This document shows positions 24,762 through 33,565 of a stretch of 64,000 nucleotides of DNA, piece after piece. The notes under the pieces were generated by a model that saw only the letters and a list, made by a program, of their open reading frames with translations, made no database searches and had not been told where the DNA came from. Each line of letters opens with the position of its first letter. Within the stretch, counting starts at the first letter, position 1. The translations under genes and the position numbers were made by a program. The stretch lies in the NCBI GenBank assembly GCA_018303405.1, contig JAGVYD010000012.1:1-64000 (forward strand), in the 5' to 3' direction. The DNA is from Candidatus Woesearchaeota archaeon. GTDB taxonomy: Archaea; Nanobdellota; Nanobdellia; Woesearchaeales; JABMPP01.

Positions 24762-26708
24762 TCAACTTTTCAACTGGTTAATGATTTCTATTATCCCTCT
24801 TGAAGCTGGCTTTTTGGTAACATGGTCTGCCACCATTTTCAGTTTAGCATGGGCATTTGCAACCGCAACCCTATAACCCGGAAGGTTGAAGAGCTCCACA
24901 TCATTTTCCGCATCCCCTATAATTATGACCTTTCCAGGGTCTAATTTAAGCAGGTCCAGTGCAATTTTGCTGCCTGTCGCCTTGTCCACATTTTTTGGCA
25001 GGACCATTATCTCGTCCACATTGCGCACCAGCTTGAGATGCTTGCGAATTGGCTTTAATGCTTTTTCCAGTCGGGAACTGTCCCTGACATTTACGCTTGT
25101 TATCACGCTGCCGAACCTTGCCTTGATACCCTCATGCTTTATCCTGCCCATGGCAGTTGCAACAAATTTGTTGGTGATTGTAATCATCCTGTCATCTTCG
25201 CTCATATAGATAACCGCTCCGTTCTCTGACACAACAGCGTCAAAAATGGGATACCTCTTATAAAAATCTATGGCAAATTTTTTTGGCCTGCCAGTTGACA
25301 GTATCAGGGGCTTTCGCAATCCCTTGAGGGCTTTAATGACATCGTTGCCCACTCTTCCCGGGACATCAGCCAGAGTCCTGTCAAGGTCCGTGACAAGGCC
25401 TTGGACATCCTCCAACTTCATCATTCGCGGGCTGTATCTCTCAGTTTTCTCAAGCAGAACATCGTGGTATAGCTTTATATGCTTGTCTACCGTATAGCTT
25501 TTCAGGAATTTTTTCTTGACAGTTTTCATGCCATTTTGGCCCATCCTTTCTCTTAGTTTCTCATCGCCCAGCAGTTTTATGATGTATGCGGCCGTTGCCT
25601 TGTAATCCCCGACTCCGACCAGATAGCCATTATAGCCGTGCTTGACCTGTTCCGGAATGCCCCCTGCATTTGTGCCTATAATCGCCTTTCCGCAAGCCAT
25701 CCCTTCTGTGACTGACAGCCCGAACCCTTCAAGTTTTGAGGTCAGGGCAACAATATCCGCGGAATTGTAGACTTCCGGCAGGCTTTCATAATCTATATTC
25801 CCTGTAAATACTACCTTTTTCCTTAGTCCCAGCTCCTTTATCACATCCTTCACTCTTTTTTCATACACTTTCCTGTCATTGCTTATTTTTCCTGACAATG
25901 ATTTGCCTCCCACAAACACAAGCCTTGCCTCCGGGTATTTTTTTAGCACCGCAGGCATTGCCCTGATAAGTTGCTCGTGGCCGCTTTTCCTGTCAATTCT
26001 CTGAACACACAAAATGACCTGCGCATTCTTTTTCATGCGGTATCTTTTTCTGAACCTGCTTGGCGGCACATCCAGTTTTTTGAACAGTGCTGTATCCGTG
26101 ATGGGGCAAATAACCTCCACTTTTTCCCTTATCAGGCCGTGTTTGACGGCTTCGTCGGCATAAGCCCTTGTTGAGAAAATCACCCTGTCAAATTCGTTCA
26201 TGTGCCTAATCATGAATTCCTTCAGAAACCTGGACATTGTGGGCACAAAAGGAATGTGCCATGTGAATATCAATGGAATGCCCCTTGGAATATACCTGTA
26301 AAGCAAAAGAAGCTGGAAATCATGTATATGCACAACTTCTGGAAGCTCCTTTTCCAGCAGGCTGTCAAGCTGGTTGCCTATCTCATCATTTACCTTATAA
26401 TACTCCGCATATCCCTCACTTTCCACAGGGTCCTTTGTAAACCCCACAGCAAGGCCATGCGATTCATTATACACAGCTTCCTTAAACCGTGAGTAACCGG
26501 CCAGCATTTTCCTGTCCAGAGGCTCCTTGGGCACTCGAAATACAGAAATATTCCTGATTTCCTCATAACTTTCCGCATTTGGCGGCCTTAAATGCACTTC
26601 AGACACGCTGTGCCCGCGCTGCTGCAACCCTACTCCCAAATTAAGCAGGTGTGTTGAAACACCACCAATGTTGGGAAAGAACGACTGGCTTGCAAATAGT
26701 ATTCTCAT
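24762..26708 (-). CDS. GT4 glycosyltransferase fused to a HAD sugar-phosphatase domain
   Basis: A 648-residue fusion. Residues 1 to about 420 form a GT-B glycosyltransferase of family GT4: GGVSTHLLNLGVGLQQRGH at the N-terminus and the nucleotide-sugar motif EGFGLSVTEGMACGKAIIGTNAGG with the E-x7-E pair. Residues about 430-648 form a Cof/SPP-like HAD domain: TDLDRTLADV (motif I), STGRPKKFA, a motif III Lys and IIGDAENDVELF (motif IV). The order recalls sucrose- or glucosyl-phosphate synthase/phosphatase enzymes, where the phosphatase drives synthesis. GGAGG lies five bases before the ATG. A compatible-solute role is inferred from the GH15 neighbour. Confidence 0.85.
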   Translation of the reverse strand: MRILFASQSFFPNIGGVSTHLLNLGVGLQQRGHSVSEVHLRPPNAESYEEIRNISVFRVPKEPLDRKMLAGYSRFKEAVYNESHGLAVGFTKDPVESEGYAEYYKVNDEIGNQLDSLLEKELPEVVHIHDFQLLLLYRYIPRGIPLIFTWHIPFVPTMSRFLKEFMIRHMNEFDRVIFSTRAYADEAVKHGLIREKVEVICPITDTALFKKLDVPPSRFRKRYRMKKNAQVILCVQRIDRKSGHEQLIRAMPAVLKKYPEARLVFVGGKSLSGKISNDRKVYEKRVKDVIKELGLRKKVVFTGNIDYESLPEVYNSADIVALTSKLEGFGLSVTEGMACGKAIIGTNAGGIPEQVKHGYNGYLVGVGDYKATAAYIIKLLGDEKLRERMGQNGMKTVKKKFLKSYTVDKHIKLYHDVLLEKTERYSPRMMKLEDVQGLVTDLDRTLADVPGRVGNDVIKALKGLRKPLILSTGRPKKFAIDFYKRYPIFDAVVSENGAVIYMSEDDRMITITNKFVATAMGRIKHEGIKARFGSVITSVNVRDSSRLEKALKPIRKHLKLVRNVDEIMVLPKNVDKATGSKIALDLLKLDPGKVIIIGDAENDVELFNLPGYRVAVANAHAKLKMVADHVTKKPASRGIIEIINQLKS

Positions 26709-26866
26709 GGTTCCTCCACCGTGCTGCTCTAAAAATAAACTATCTGTACGACCTGCAAATTAAAAAAATTCTGCTTCAATACATGCAGATCTTAGCCATA
26801 GAGATTCTCCTTTCATTTAAATATTTTATGCAACTTAGCTGAAAAATATCGAGAACAACCATGCAA

Positions 26867-27433
26867 CTATATCAAGATTTCCAGTTCCTTTATCTTTTCC
26901 CTCAATGTCTCTATTGTCTTGGTATTGTCATGCTGGTCAAGAAGCGTGCCGCACTCTGGGCACTTGAACTCGTACTCAGTCGCCTGGTCAAAATCCATCC
27001 TGACGCAGGCATTTTTGCACAGGAAGAAGAATCCCCTATTTTTCTCCTCTTTCTCAAGCCTTTCCTTGAATCTTGAAATCTTCTGGATTTTCAGGTGGCT
27101 TACGAGATCCTTGACCCTTCTCTTGTTGAATGTCCAGTAGCTGATATACCATCCCTTCTGCCTGTCCTTTTTCCTTTTATAGGTCACAAGATGCTGGTTG
27201 TGCAGCCTGTACAGTATATTCCTTATCATGTGAATCTCAGAATTGGTCTTTTCCGCAATCTTGAACTCGCTGATGTTTTGCCTGTCCTTGAGGTATTCAA
27301 CTACCCTCACTGCGTCGTCGCCAACAACTTCTCCAACTAGCTCGAAGATTTTCTTGTTGGTAATTTTGCTTCCGTCTGCTTTTGGCGCAGCTGCCTTTTT
27401 TGCAGGCACACTTTCAGTTTTTTTCTTTGCCAT
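26867..27433 (-). CDS. tfe: Transcription initiation factor TFE, alpha subunit
   Basis: A 188-residue homologue of TFIIE-alpha that stabilises the open RNA polymerase complex. A basic, Lys/Ala-rich tail of about 25 residues precedes the winged helix (ELVGEVVGDDAVRVVEYLKDRQNISEFKIAEKTNSEIHMIRNILYRLHNQHLV), followed by a coiled linker and a zinc ribbon (CKNAC, then CPEC) and a C-terminal helix. The first zinc pair is spaced C-x3-C instead of the usual C-x2-C. The frame opens at 27487, but the ATG at 27433 gives the natural MAKKK start. Confidence 0.9.
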   Translation of the reverse strand: MAKKKTESVPAKKAAAPKADGSKITNKKIFELVGEVVGDDAVRVVEYLKDRQNISEFKIAEKTNSEIHMIRNILYRLHNQHLVTYKRKKDRQKGWYISYWTFNKRRVKDLVSHLKIQKISRFKERLEKEEKNRGFFFLCKNACVRMDFDQATEYEFKCPECGTLLDQHDNTKTIETLREKIKELEILI

Positions 27434-27767
27434 AGGATTAGGTGATCGTTTATTCCAGTGTGGGCGCATTCCATTGCCTACATACACAAGGATTGCCCTT
27501 TAGATTGATAATACTGAACCTGGTCTGTCCCCCCTCAGAATCCATCATTATCGAAAAGCCATTTCCTAAAGCACACTCATATATAACCTGTATATATGGC
27601 CTGCATGCTCATGAACGGTCTTAAACTTAATTTTTGCCATTTTTCATTTAAATACTTTGCGGTGTTATAAAATATAGATTAAAGTATATATATGACCTCC
27701 AAATTTTTGTCGTCGGGAAGCTGCCATCCCTAAAACTTATAAATGACAGCGGGTTTTGCAGGATGTC
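27434..27767. other. Divergent promoter region between tfe and the M50 protease gene
   Basis: No gene is visible. Two AT-rich TATA-like clusters (near 27581-27595 and 27680-27695) and AAACTTATAAATGAC at about 27731-27744 provide promoters for both directions. The last lies about 28 bases before the ATG at 27768. Confidence 0.45.
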
Positions 27768-28406
27768 ATGGCGCATGCTATCTACATAAGGGGAAGAAGG
27801 ACAGATATAATACACCTGGGGCCAATAACAACTTCCGCAACGGAGATAGGCCAGCTTTTCAAGGCCTGGCTGGCCATAAGCCTGGCATTTGCAATTGTCC
27901 TCGGCGGTTTCTCATTGACTACGAAATTCTTGCAGGTGATGGTAATAGCTGCCTTTACTGTCGGCATTGGATTTCTGCTGCATGAGCTTGCCCACAAGCT
28001 TGTGGCGCAGGCCTATGGTGCATGGGCAGAGTTCAGGTCTTTTGACCAGATGCTGCTGTTGGCCATTATAATGAGCTTTTTTGGCTTTGTCTTTGCAGCG
28101 CCTGGCGCAGTTTTCATTCACGGCCATATTGACATGAGAAAAAATGGGATTATTTCAGCGGCAGGCCCATGGACAAATATCGGCATTGCCATCCTTTTTG
28201 CGATTTCGGGTTTGATTTTTTCCTTGCCTGCAATTTTCATTGCCTATGGCTTTATGATCAATGCATGGCTGGCTGCATTCAACATGATCCCCTTTGGCAA
28301 TTTCGACGGCCGGAAAGTCTGGGCATGGAGCAAGCTCGCCTATATCATCACTTTGCTGATCAGCATTTTCCTGGTCATGGCATCCCAGATGTTTACTTTA
28401 TTGTAA
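27768..28406 (+). CDS. Site-2 protease family (M50) intramembrane metalloprotease
   Basis: A 212-residue membrane protein with the zinc motif HELAHK in a hydrophobic helix (about residue 70) and the second motif NMIPFGNFDGRKVW near residue 175, whose Asp completes the metal site. About six hydrophobic spans. It belongs to the short archaeal S2P group without PDZ or CBS domains. It would cut membrane-embedded substrates, but no partner anti-sigma-like gene is adjacent. The ATG at 27768 lies about 28 bases after a TATA box; an upstream TTG at 27756 is less likely. Confidence 0.85.
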   Translation: MAHAIYIRGRRTDIIHLGPITTSATEIGQLFKAWLAISLAFAIVLGGFSLTTKFLQVMVIAAFTVGIGFLLHELAHKLVAQAYGAWAEFRSFDQMLLLAIIMSFFGFVFAAPGAVFIHGHIDMRKNGIISAAGPWTNIGIAILFAISGLIFSLPAIFIAYGFMINAWLAAFNMIPFGNFDGRKVWAWSKLAYIITLLISIFLVMASQMFTLL

Positions 28407-28480
28407 GATGAATATTGTAAGATGAATAATATTGCTGATAGGCCGTTGATGGATGTGGCAATATTTCCAACTGAGATGTT

Positions 28481-28509
28481 GTCCAAACTCACTTTTTGGG
28501 CAAAGCTTG
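28481..28509 (+). repeat. Fragment of the inverted-repeat element (right end only)
   Basis: TGTCCAAACTCACTTTTTGGGCAAAGC-like sequence matches the right end of R2 (GCCCAAACTCACTTTTCGGACAAGGC) over about 27 bases with a few changes. No left arm is found. It lies just upstream of the map TATA box (about 28521-28532). Confidence 0.55.
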
Positions 28510-28552
28510 CCAATGGGTAAACTTTATATTCTGCAGGGGATTGTTCTGGCTA

Positions 28553-29443
28553 ATGCAAATCGAAGACCTTGGGAAATGGAGAAAAGCCGGCAGGCTGACA
28601 GCAGAAGTAAGGGAATTCTCGCGCACAGTTGTCAGGCCAGGAACAAGAATCCTTGATGCAGTTGAAATCATTGAAAAGAAAATCTATGAGCTCGGCGGAG
28701 AGCCTGCATTTCCTGTCAATATCTCGCTGAACGATTGCGCTGCGCATTACACTCCTGTCCCCAACGATGAAACAATATTTTCTGACCAATTGGTTAAAGT
28801 GGACTGCGGCGTTCATGTCGACGGCTGTATTGGCGACACAGCAGTGACCATTGACCTTTCAGGCAAATACGCAGACCTTGTCAATGCTGCAAAGGAAGCT
28901 CTTGAAGCGGCAATCGCGACTTTGAAGGATGGAGGGTCGCTTGGCGAAATCGGCGCAACTGTGCATTCCAAAATAACTTCAAAAGGCTTCTCGCCTGTAA
29001 TCAATCTTTCCGGGCACGGTTTGAACAAGTTTGTCGTGCATGACTCCCCTAATGTGCCAAACTATGACACAGGAGATGCAAGGAAGGTTGCGGCAGGTTC
29101 GATTATTGCCATTGAGCCTTTTGCCTCGCTTGGCAAAGGTGAAATCTATGAGTCTGGCAATGCCATGATTTTTTCTGTCTCCCGAAAGGCAGGAATCCGG
29201 AATATCATCACCAAGAAGGTTTTCCAGGAAATAGAAAAGTACAGGGGGCTGCCTTTCTGCACCAGGTGGCTTGCAAAAAAATTCCCCGAAGCCCAGGTGA
29301 ATTATGCCATGCGAGACTTGAAGCAGTTGGGCGTCTTGCATGATTATCCCCCATTGGTTGATGTCAGGCACGGCATGGTCAGCCAGGCCGAGCACACCAT
29401 TTTTGTTGGCGAAGATGGCATTGAAGTCTTGACAAAGGTGTGA
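28553..29443 (+). CDS. map: Methionine aminopeptidase, type II
   Basis: Removes N-terminal Met from nascent proteins. The five metal ligands of the pita-bread fold are in place: the two Asp in KVDCGVHVDGCIGDTAVT, His in LSGHGLNKF, Glu in IIAIEPFA and Glu in SQAEHTIFV. The helical insert between His and the last Glu (QEIEKYRGLPFCTRWLAKKFPE...) marks it as archaeal/eukaryotic type II. The 296-residue length is normal. ACTTTATATTC lies about 27 bases before the ATG at 28553, supporting that start over the longer frame, which runs into a repeat fragment. Confidence 0.95.
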   Translation: MQIEDLGKWRKAGRLTAEVREFSRTVVRPGTRILDAVEIIEKKIYELGGEPAFPVNISLNDCAAHYTPVPNDETIFSDQLVKVDCGVHVDGCIGDTAVTIDLSGKYADLVNAAKEALEAAIATLKDGGSLGEIGATVHSKITSKGFSPVINLSGHGLNKFVVHDSPNVPNYDTGDARKVAAGSIIAIEPFASLGKGEIYESGNAMIFSVSRKAGIRNIITKKVFQEIEKYRGLPFCTRWLAKKFPEAQVNYAMRDLKQLGVLHDYPPLVDVRHGMVSQAEHTIFVGEDGIEVLTKV

Positions 29444-29501
29444 TTTCTTAAGAGTGGCAACTATAGCCAAGCTTTAAAAATAAGCTTCTCAACGCATATG
29501 C

Positions 29502-30170
29502 ATGAAACCGCATCGAATGCATTATAAAGGGGGAGGCTCCCAAAAAAAGCAGCGATTTGAGGCAGCGCGCCGCAAATTGGACATTTTGGTTTCTGAAAAT
29601 TATGCACATTACAATCCGAAAAAGCATGGCAATTATGGGGATTTTGCGCGCATGATAGGCGATAACCATGGTGCTTTTGTGTCAGGAGTTTTGAAATTAT
29701 ACCGTTCCGGGAATTACATTGAAGAAACCAAAAGGATGATGGATGACGAACTGGATTTTCTTGGATTGAGAGAGCAGGTTTTGCTTGCCCAACAAATGGA
29801 TGGGCAGCTTTCGCTTGAGCGCATATTGCCCGGCGGCTACAGGCGCATAAAAGAATCTGACAATCCCTGGGTGTCCGGCATTACGGCAATTAGGAATTAC
29901 CTCACCCGGACCACTCCCAAAGATGCCACCCTGCTAGTGGCAGTTTATGAGCCATATGGCCTAGTTGACCACCACCATCTGAAGAACCCGCTTGTGCTTG
30001 GCGAGTCATCCATGCCAAAAAGTCCTGATGGCAGGCTTGTTGTCACGGCAAATTATGATGGCGGAACCTATAGGGTGGATTTTACCCTTGCCAAAGAACC
30101 AGATGGAAAGTCGCATGCTGTTATGTTCAAACCTTATGTTCCCCCTATTCCCCGACAACCTTCACAATGA
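29502..30170 (+). CDS. Hypothetical protein
   Basis: A 222-residue protein not recognised. It opens with a basic [24 protein letters not shown] stretch that could bind nucleic acid, followed by a helical region to about residue 125 and a beta-rich C-terminal half containing [32 protein letters not shown]-like CTTTAAAAATAAG lies about 28 bases upstream. Its 3' end overlaps the convergent YjbQ gene by 26 bases. Confidence 0.6.
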   Translation: MKPHRMHYKGGGSQKKQRFEAARRKLDILVSENYAHYNPKKHGNYGDFARMIGDNHGAFVSGVLKLYRSGNYIEETKRMMDDELDFLGLREQVLLAQQMDGQLSLERILPGGYRRIKESDNPWVSGITAIRNYLTRTTPKDATLLVAVYEPYGLVDHHHLKNPLVLGESSMPKSPDGRLVVTANYDGGTYRVDFTLAKEPDGKSHAVMFKPYVPPIPRQPSQ

Positions 30171-30567
30171 CCCTTTTCCTTCTTTGCCCGTCGAATTCCG
30201 CATAATAGATTTGCTCCCACGGCCCGAGGTCCAGTTTTCCGTCAGTAACTGGCATCACAACCTGGTGTCCCATCAGGGTCCTTTTCAAATGCGCATCAGC
30301 ATTGTCTTCGCCAGTCTGGTGATGCCTGTATGGCAGGCCATATGGCGCAAGCTTTTCAAGCCATGCCTGGAAATCCTCTATCAGCCCAGATTCTGCGTCG
30401 TTCACATATACGGCTGCAGTGATGTGCATTGGATTTATCAGGGCAAGGCCATCTTTGATGCCGGATTTCCTGACCGCATTTTCGACCTGGCCGGTAATGT
30501 TGAGAAATTCCTGTTTCTTCTTGGTGTTGAACCAGAGATATTCTGTGTAAGGCTTCATATTTTTCAT
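30145..30567 (-). CDS. YjbQ/UPF0047 family protein
   Basis: A 140-residue protein of the widespread YjbQ (UPF0047) family, whose E. coli member has weak thiamine-phosphate-synthase-like activity. The family signature is clear: [14 protein letters not shown]-type segment, then [54 protein letters not shown]. The His/Asp/Glu cluster probably binds metal. Physiological substrate unknown. ATGs at 30567 and 30558 are both possible. Confidence 0.92.
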   Translation of the reverse strand: MKNMKPYTEYLWFNTKKKQEFLNITGQVENAVRKSGIKDGLALINPMHITAAVYVNDAESGLIEDFQAWLEKLAPYGLPYRHHQTGEDNADAHLKRTLMGHQVVMPVTDGKLDLGPWEQIYYAEFDGQRRKRVIVKVVGE

Positions 30568-30627
30568 GGATATGTTTCATGTTTTTAAATCTATATCAGA
30601 AAAAATTTATTGGAAATAAAAATGCCG

Positions 30628-31635
30628 CTACGCTGCCACCAGCACTCTTTCTTTTTCCCTCTTGGGCATTGGCTCCCGTTCTGGCGGCTTTTGCCGTGAA
30701 TAATGGTTCCTGAGCGGGCCTAACAGTTCAGCCGGCTGCGGTATTCTGTAGTCACTAACTTTGGGAATAATATGGTAGTGCACCCTGTTCAAATGCTCCT
30801 TCCCTTTTCTCGCTTCGTGTACGACAATCGCAATTTCCTGTACTGCCGGGTCCCGCAAAAGCACTTCCACGGCCCCTCGCATATTTTCACCCACATATTT
30901 TCTTTCTTCCGGGTTCATGTATTCCAACCGTGCAATCCTTGTGTCAGCATCTATCCTTCGGGGATTAAGAACATCATATGGCACTGACAATTGGCTGAAT
31001 TCATCCCAGTGAAAGGTAAGCTCCTTTTTTTCACTCTTCTGCTTGAATGCTTCCAGGGGGGTTTCCACTCCATATCCAGGTTTCATAAGCATTTCAACCC
31101 ACCTGGACTCGTCATCAGCAACGGCTCTCGTGTCGCTTGTCGCCGGCAATGTATACCCTCTGATCATGAGCGATTTGCTCTCAGGCCTCTTTGTTATTTT
31201 ATACACCTGAACCAGGCCCTCGAGACTTTCATCCTGAGAAAACAATCGGGCCAATTCACTTCCGCTTGCGGTAATGGCGCGCATATCCTGGTAGGTTATA
31301 TCATCAAGTGAATGCCTGTTTGGGAATACAGTCACAATGACTGCCTGCCCATCTCCGAATTCCGACACAAAGGAATAATGTTTTTCCCTGTCCTCCTCGG
31401 AAGAATAAGACCCGCTGTGGTAAAACTTTCTGCCCAGCCTTGCCTCTTTTGTATCCATTGAGTAATTTGGTCCCTGGCCATTTCCCATATTGATAATTTT
31501 TTGCATCAGGCCAGGCGGAAGCTGTCCATTGCTGGGTAATTTCAACTGCGACCTGAGGTTCGGTTTTCCGGCATTAGAAATAGTATTGTTTACCAGTTCG
31601 TATCTGTCATCCAGTGTAGTCCCTTCATATGCCAT
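30628..31635 (-). CDS. Hypothetical protein with a HIT-like HYHIIP motif
   Basis: A 335-residue soluble protein. Near the C-terminus, RVHYHIIPKVSDYRIPQP recalls the histidine triad (HxHxxP) of HIT hydrolases, and GQAVIVTVFPNRHSLDDITYQDMRAI earlier could be the partner half of a HIT/GalT-like fold, but the match is partial, so the assignment is tentative. A GTG at 31656 adds seven residues; I use the ATG at 31635. A minus-strand TATA-like TTTTTATAAT lies at about 31694-31704. Confidence 0.6.
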   Translation of the reverse strand: MAYEGTTLDDRYELVNNTISNAGKPNLRSQLKLPSNGQLPPGLMQKIINMGNGQGPNYSMDTKEARLGRKFYHSGSYSSEEDREKHYSFVSEFGDGQAVIVTVFPNRHSLDDITYQDMRAITASGSELARLFSQDESLEGLVQVYKITKRPESKSLMIRGYTLPATSDTRAVADDESRWVEMLMKPGYGVETPLEAFKQKSEKKELTFHWDEFSQLSVPYDVLNPRRIDADTRIARLEYMNPEERKYVGENMRGAVEVLLRDPAVQEIAIVVHEARKGKEHLNRVHYHIIPKVSDYRIPQPAELLGPLRNHYSRQKPPEREPMPKREKERVLVAA

Positions 31636-31808
31636 TTCTAGCCACTCTGTACACACTGTAATGTCTTCAACCTGCAGGGGGGCATAGAATTACAATTATA
31701 AAAACTTTTCTATTTATCATACTTTATATGATAACTCAATTAGGCCTCTTATAACTCTCATAATTTAGCCATGGCCTTATAACTATGGTCCAATAATCCA
31801 GCTAAGAA

Positions 31809-32924
31809 TCAGCCCTTCTCGCAAATTATTGCCTCATCCTCACCCAGAAAAACATGCAGGGTCTTTTCCCCGGCCAGCCCTGCCTGGATTGCGTTTTTCT
31901 CCTCCCAATACCTGTCAGGCGCAATGTTGCCATGCAAGACAGCCTTCCTGGCATTGAAGCCTGCTAGGCTATGCCTTATGGCATCCTTGCCATTTGATTC
32001 AATAGCCAAAACCTTGTAGCTTGCCTTGAAGAAATCCCCTTTAACCAGCTTCTCAGAAGTCAGGTATTTTTCATACATAAACAAGCCTTGCCCGGGGATT
32101 CTCTGCACCAGCCCAGCGCGCTCTGCAGCAGGGTCAACCTCATATATATAATCCAGCGGGGAGGCATAAGCAAAAATGTTTTCCTCATCCTTGTCTGTGA
32201 GCCGTGCTTCCTGCGGAAGGCAAACAGCTGAGATATTTGACAGCCTGGCCTTGCCGAGGTAAATGTTAAGCCGGTTCAACTGCCCATTGAGGCTTATATA
32301 TTCCCTTTCAGAATCCTGGGCAACCCACCTGATCTGCGGAGGCAGCTCTATGCAAAGGGATTCAGAGATTTTTCCATAATACCCAATCAAATCCTGGATT
32401 GCAGGTTGAAGCGAGCCAAGAGACCTCGATGCTTCCGTGGCAGGCCTTTCCGGGTCGCAGAAAATCACATCTGCTTTTTTTATGGTTTTAAGCAAAGCCA
32501 TTCCATCGCCGGAGTGAAATTCAATATTGCCAACTCCTTCTTTTTCAGCATTGAATTTTGCATAGCCCACTTTTCTGGGGTCAATGTCGACGGCAATTAC
32601 CCTTTTGCATGTTTTCGCAAATGCAATGGCCTGCATGCCAATGCCGCATCCAACATCCACAATTTCGTCGCAGGCAAGCCTCTTTGCGCGATATGCCGCA
32701 ATAACCTGGTTTGTTGCAAATCTTAAGTCAGATTCATTAAAGGCAAAAGAATCCGGCAATTTCCCAGTCCTGGAGTTGCTTATAAGCGCCCTGGCAATGG
32801 AGAATGCTTCTTCAAAATCCCCTGATCGGACTCTTGATTTTATCCTGTCTTTGTATATGCCCTGCCTGATCAATTTTTCAATTTTGTTTGCAGATTCCTT
32901 CAAAGAAGCTGGTTCTGATGCCAT
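31809..32924 (-). CDS. Class I SAM methyltransferase with THUMP-like C-terminal domain
   Basis: A 371-residue protein. The Rossmann methyltransferase core starts at about residue 90 (EIVDVGCGIGMQAIAFAKTCKRVIAVDIDPRKV, then VIFCDPERPATEASRS). The C-terminal 90 residues (GQGLFMYEKYLTSEKLVKGDFFKASYKV... to HVFLGEDEAIICEKG) match the THUMP-like domain seen in bacterial PG_1098-type methyltransferases, which suggests an RNA substrate. The helical N-terminus also fits. It is a single-gene unit; the precise target is unknown. Confidence 0.8.
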   Translation of the reverse strand: MASEPASLKESANKIEKLIRQGIYKDRIKSRVRSGDFEEAFSIARALISNSRTGKLPDSFAFNESDLRFATNQVIAAYRAKRLACDEIVDVGCGIGMQAIAFAKTCKRVIAVDIDPRKVGYAKFNAEKEGVGNIEFHSGDGMALLKTIKKADVIFCDPERPATEASRSLGSLQPAIQDLIGYYGKISESLCIELPPQIRWVAQDSEREYISLNGQLNRLNIYLGKARLSNISAVCLPQEARLTDKDEENIFAYASPLDYIYEVDPAAERAGLVQRIPGQGLFMYEKYLTSEKLVKGDFFKASYKVLAIESNGKDAIRHSLAGFNARKAVLHGNIAPDRYWEEKNAIQAGLAGEKTLHVFLGEDEAIICEKG

Positions 32925-32989
32925 GCAGGCAAATTAATTGGCCGCATTAATAATATTTGCTATAAATCACAACTGTATTAGGACACTAG

Positions 32990-33211
32990 TCAGGGAGCAC
33001 CCGGATTAGTCAGGTCTTTTTCAACAAGCTTGCACGGCATGCACCTGCCTGTCCCAAGGACATAGCCTATGACCTCCTCTGGAATTGGCTCCATCAACCA
33101 ATTATCCTCGATAAGGCGGCCAGCTATGGTATTATCCTGTCTTCTTAGGTAATTGCCCTGCACCTTATAGCCCGGCTGTTCAATCAGGTAGTCAATGAAT
33201 TTTTCACGCAT
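32990..33211 (-). CDS. Small hypothetical protein with a CxxC motif
   Basis: A 73-residue protein not recognised, with TGRCMPCKLVEKD near the C-terminus; the C-x2-C with a preceding Arg is thioredoxin-like in appearance only. It begins at an ATG and has no paired promoter that I can point to. Possibly a small redox or metal protein; function unknown. Confidence 0.45.
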   Translation of the reverse strand: MREKFIDYLIEQPGYKVQGNYLRRQDNTIAGRLIEDNWLMEPIPEEVIGYVLGTGRCMPCKLVEKDLTNPGAP

Positions 33212-33282
33212 GAATGCTGGATTTTGCAGGTGTTTAAGAATTTAATTGTCTATTGTCAAGAACTGCCTTTTGCCATAAACGG

Positions 33283-33346
33283 CTTTGCCCGAAAAGCCCC
33301 TTTTCTGTCCAAATAGTCGGACTTTTATGGAGTTATTGGGCAAATC
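33283..33346. repeat. Short inverted-repeat element next to R5
   Basis: GGCTTTGCCC at the left and GGGCAAATCC at the right are complementary with one mismatch and bound 64 bp of otherwise unexplained sequence. It resembles a shorter relative of the R-family element, or a remnant interrupted by R5 ten bases downstream. Confidence 0.4.
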
Positions 33347-33356
33347 CATTCTAAGT

Positions 33357-33520
33357 GGCCTTATCCGAAAACTCGCCTTCCGGCTCGGTTTGGGCATCCG
33401 CTCAGCATTGCGGCTTCCTGCGAATTGCATTTTTCTCCTCTACAACCCCGAAAAATGCATAATCCCTCCGGGAATGGGCTTCGCAAAATTGATGCCCAAA
33501 CTCACTTTTCGGACAAGGCC
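33357..33520 (+). repeat. Inverted-repeat element, copy R5
   Basis: A 164-bp copy nearly identical to R2 (one change in the left arm: TTATCC for TTGTCC). Flanks are a perfect 8-bp direct repeat, ATTCTAAG, with one extra T at the left as in R2. It ends just before the TATA box (about 33532-33544) of the zinc-ribbon-LemA-TPM operon. Confidence 0.9.
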
Positions 33521-33565
33521 ATTCTAAGCAGAATATTTAAATAGTCACCTTTATTGATGCTTTAT

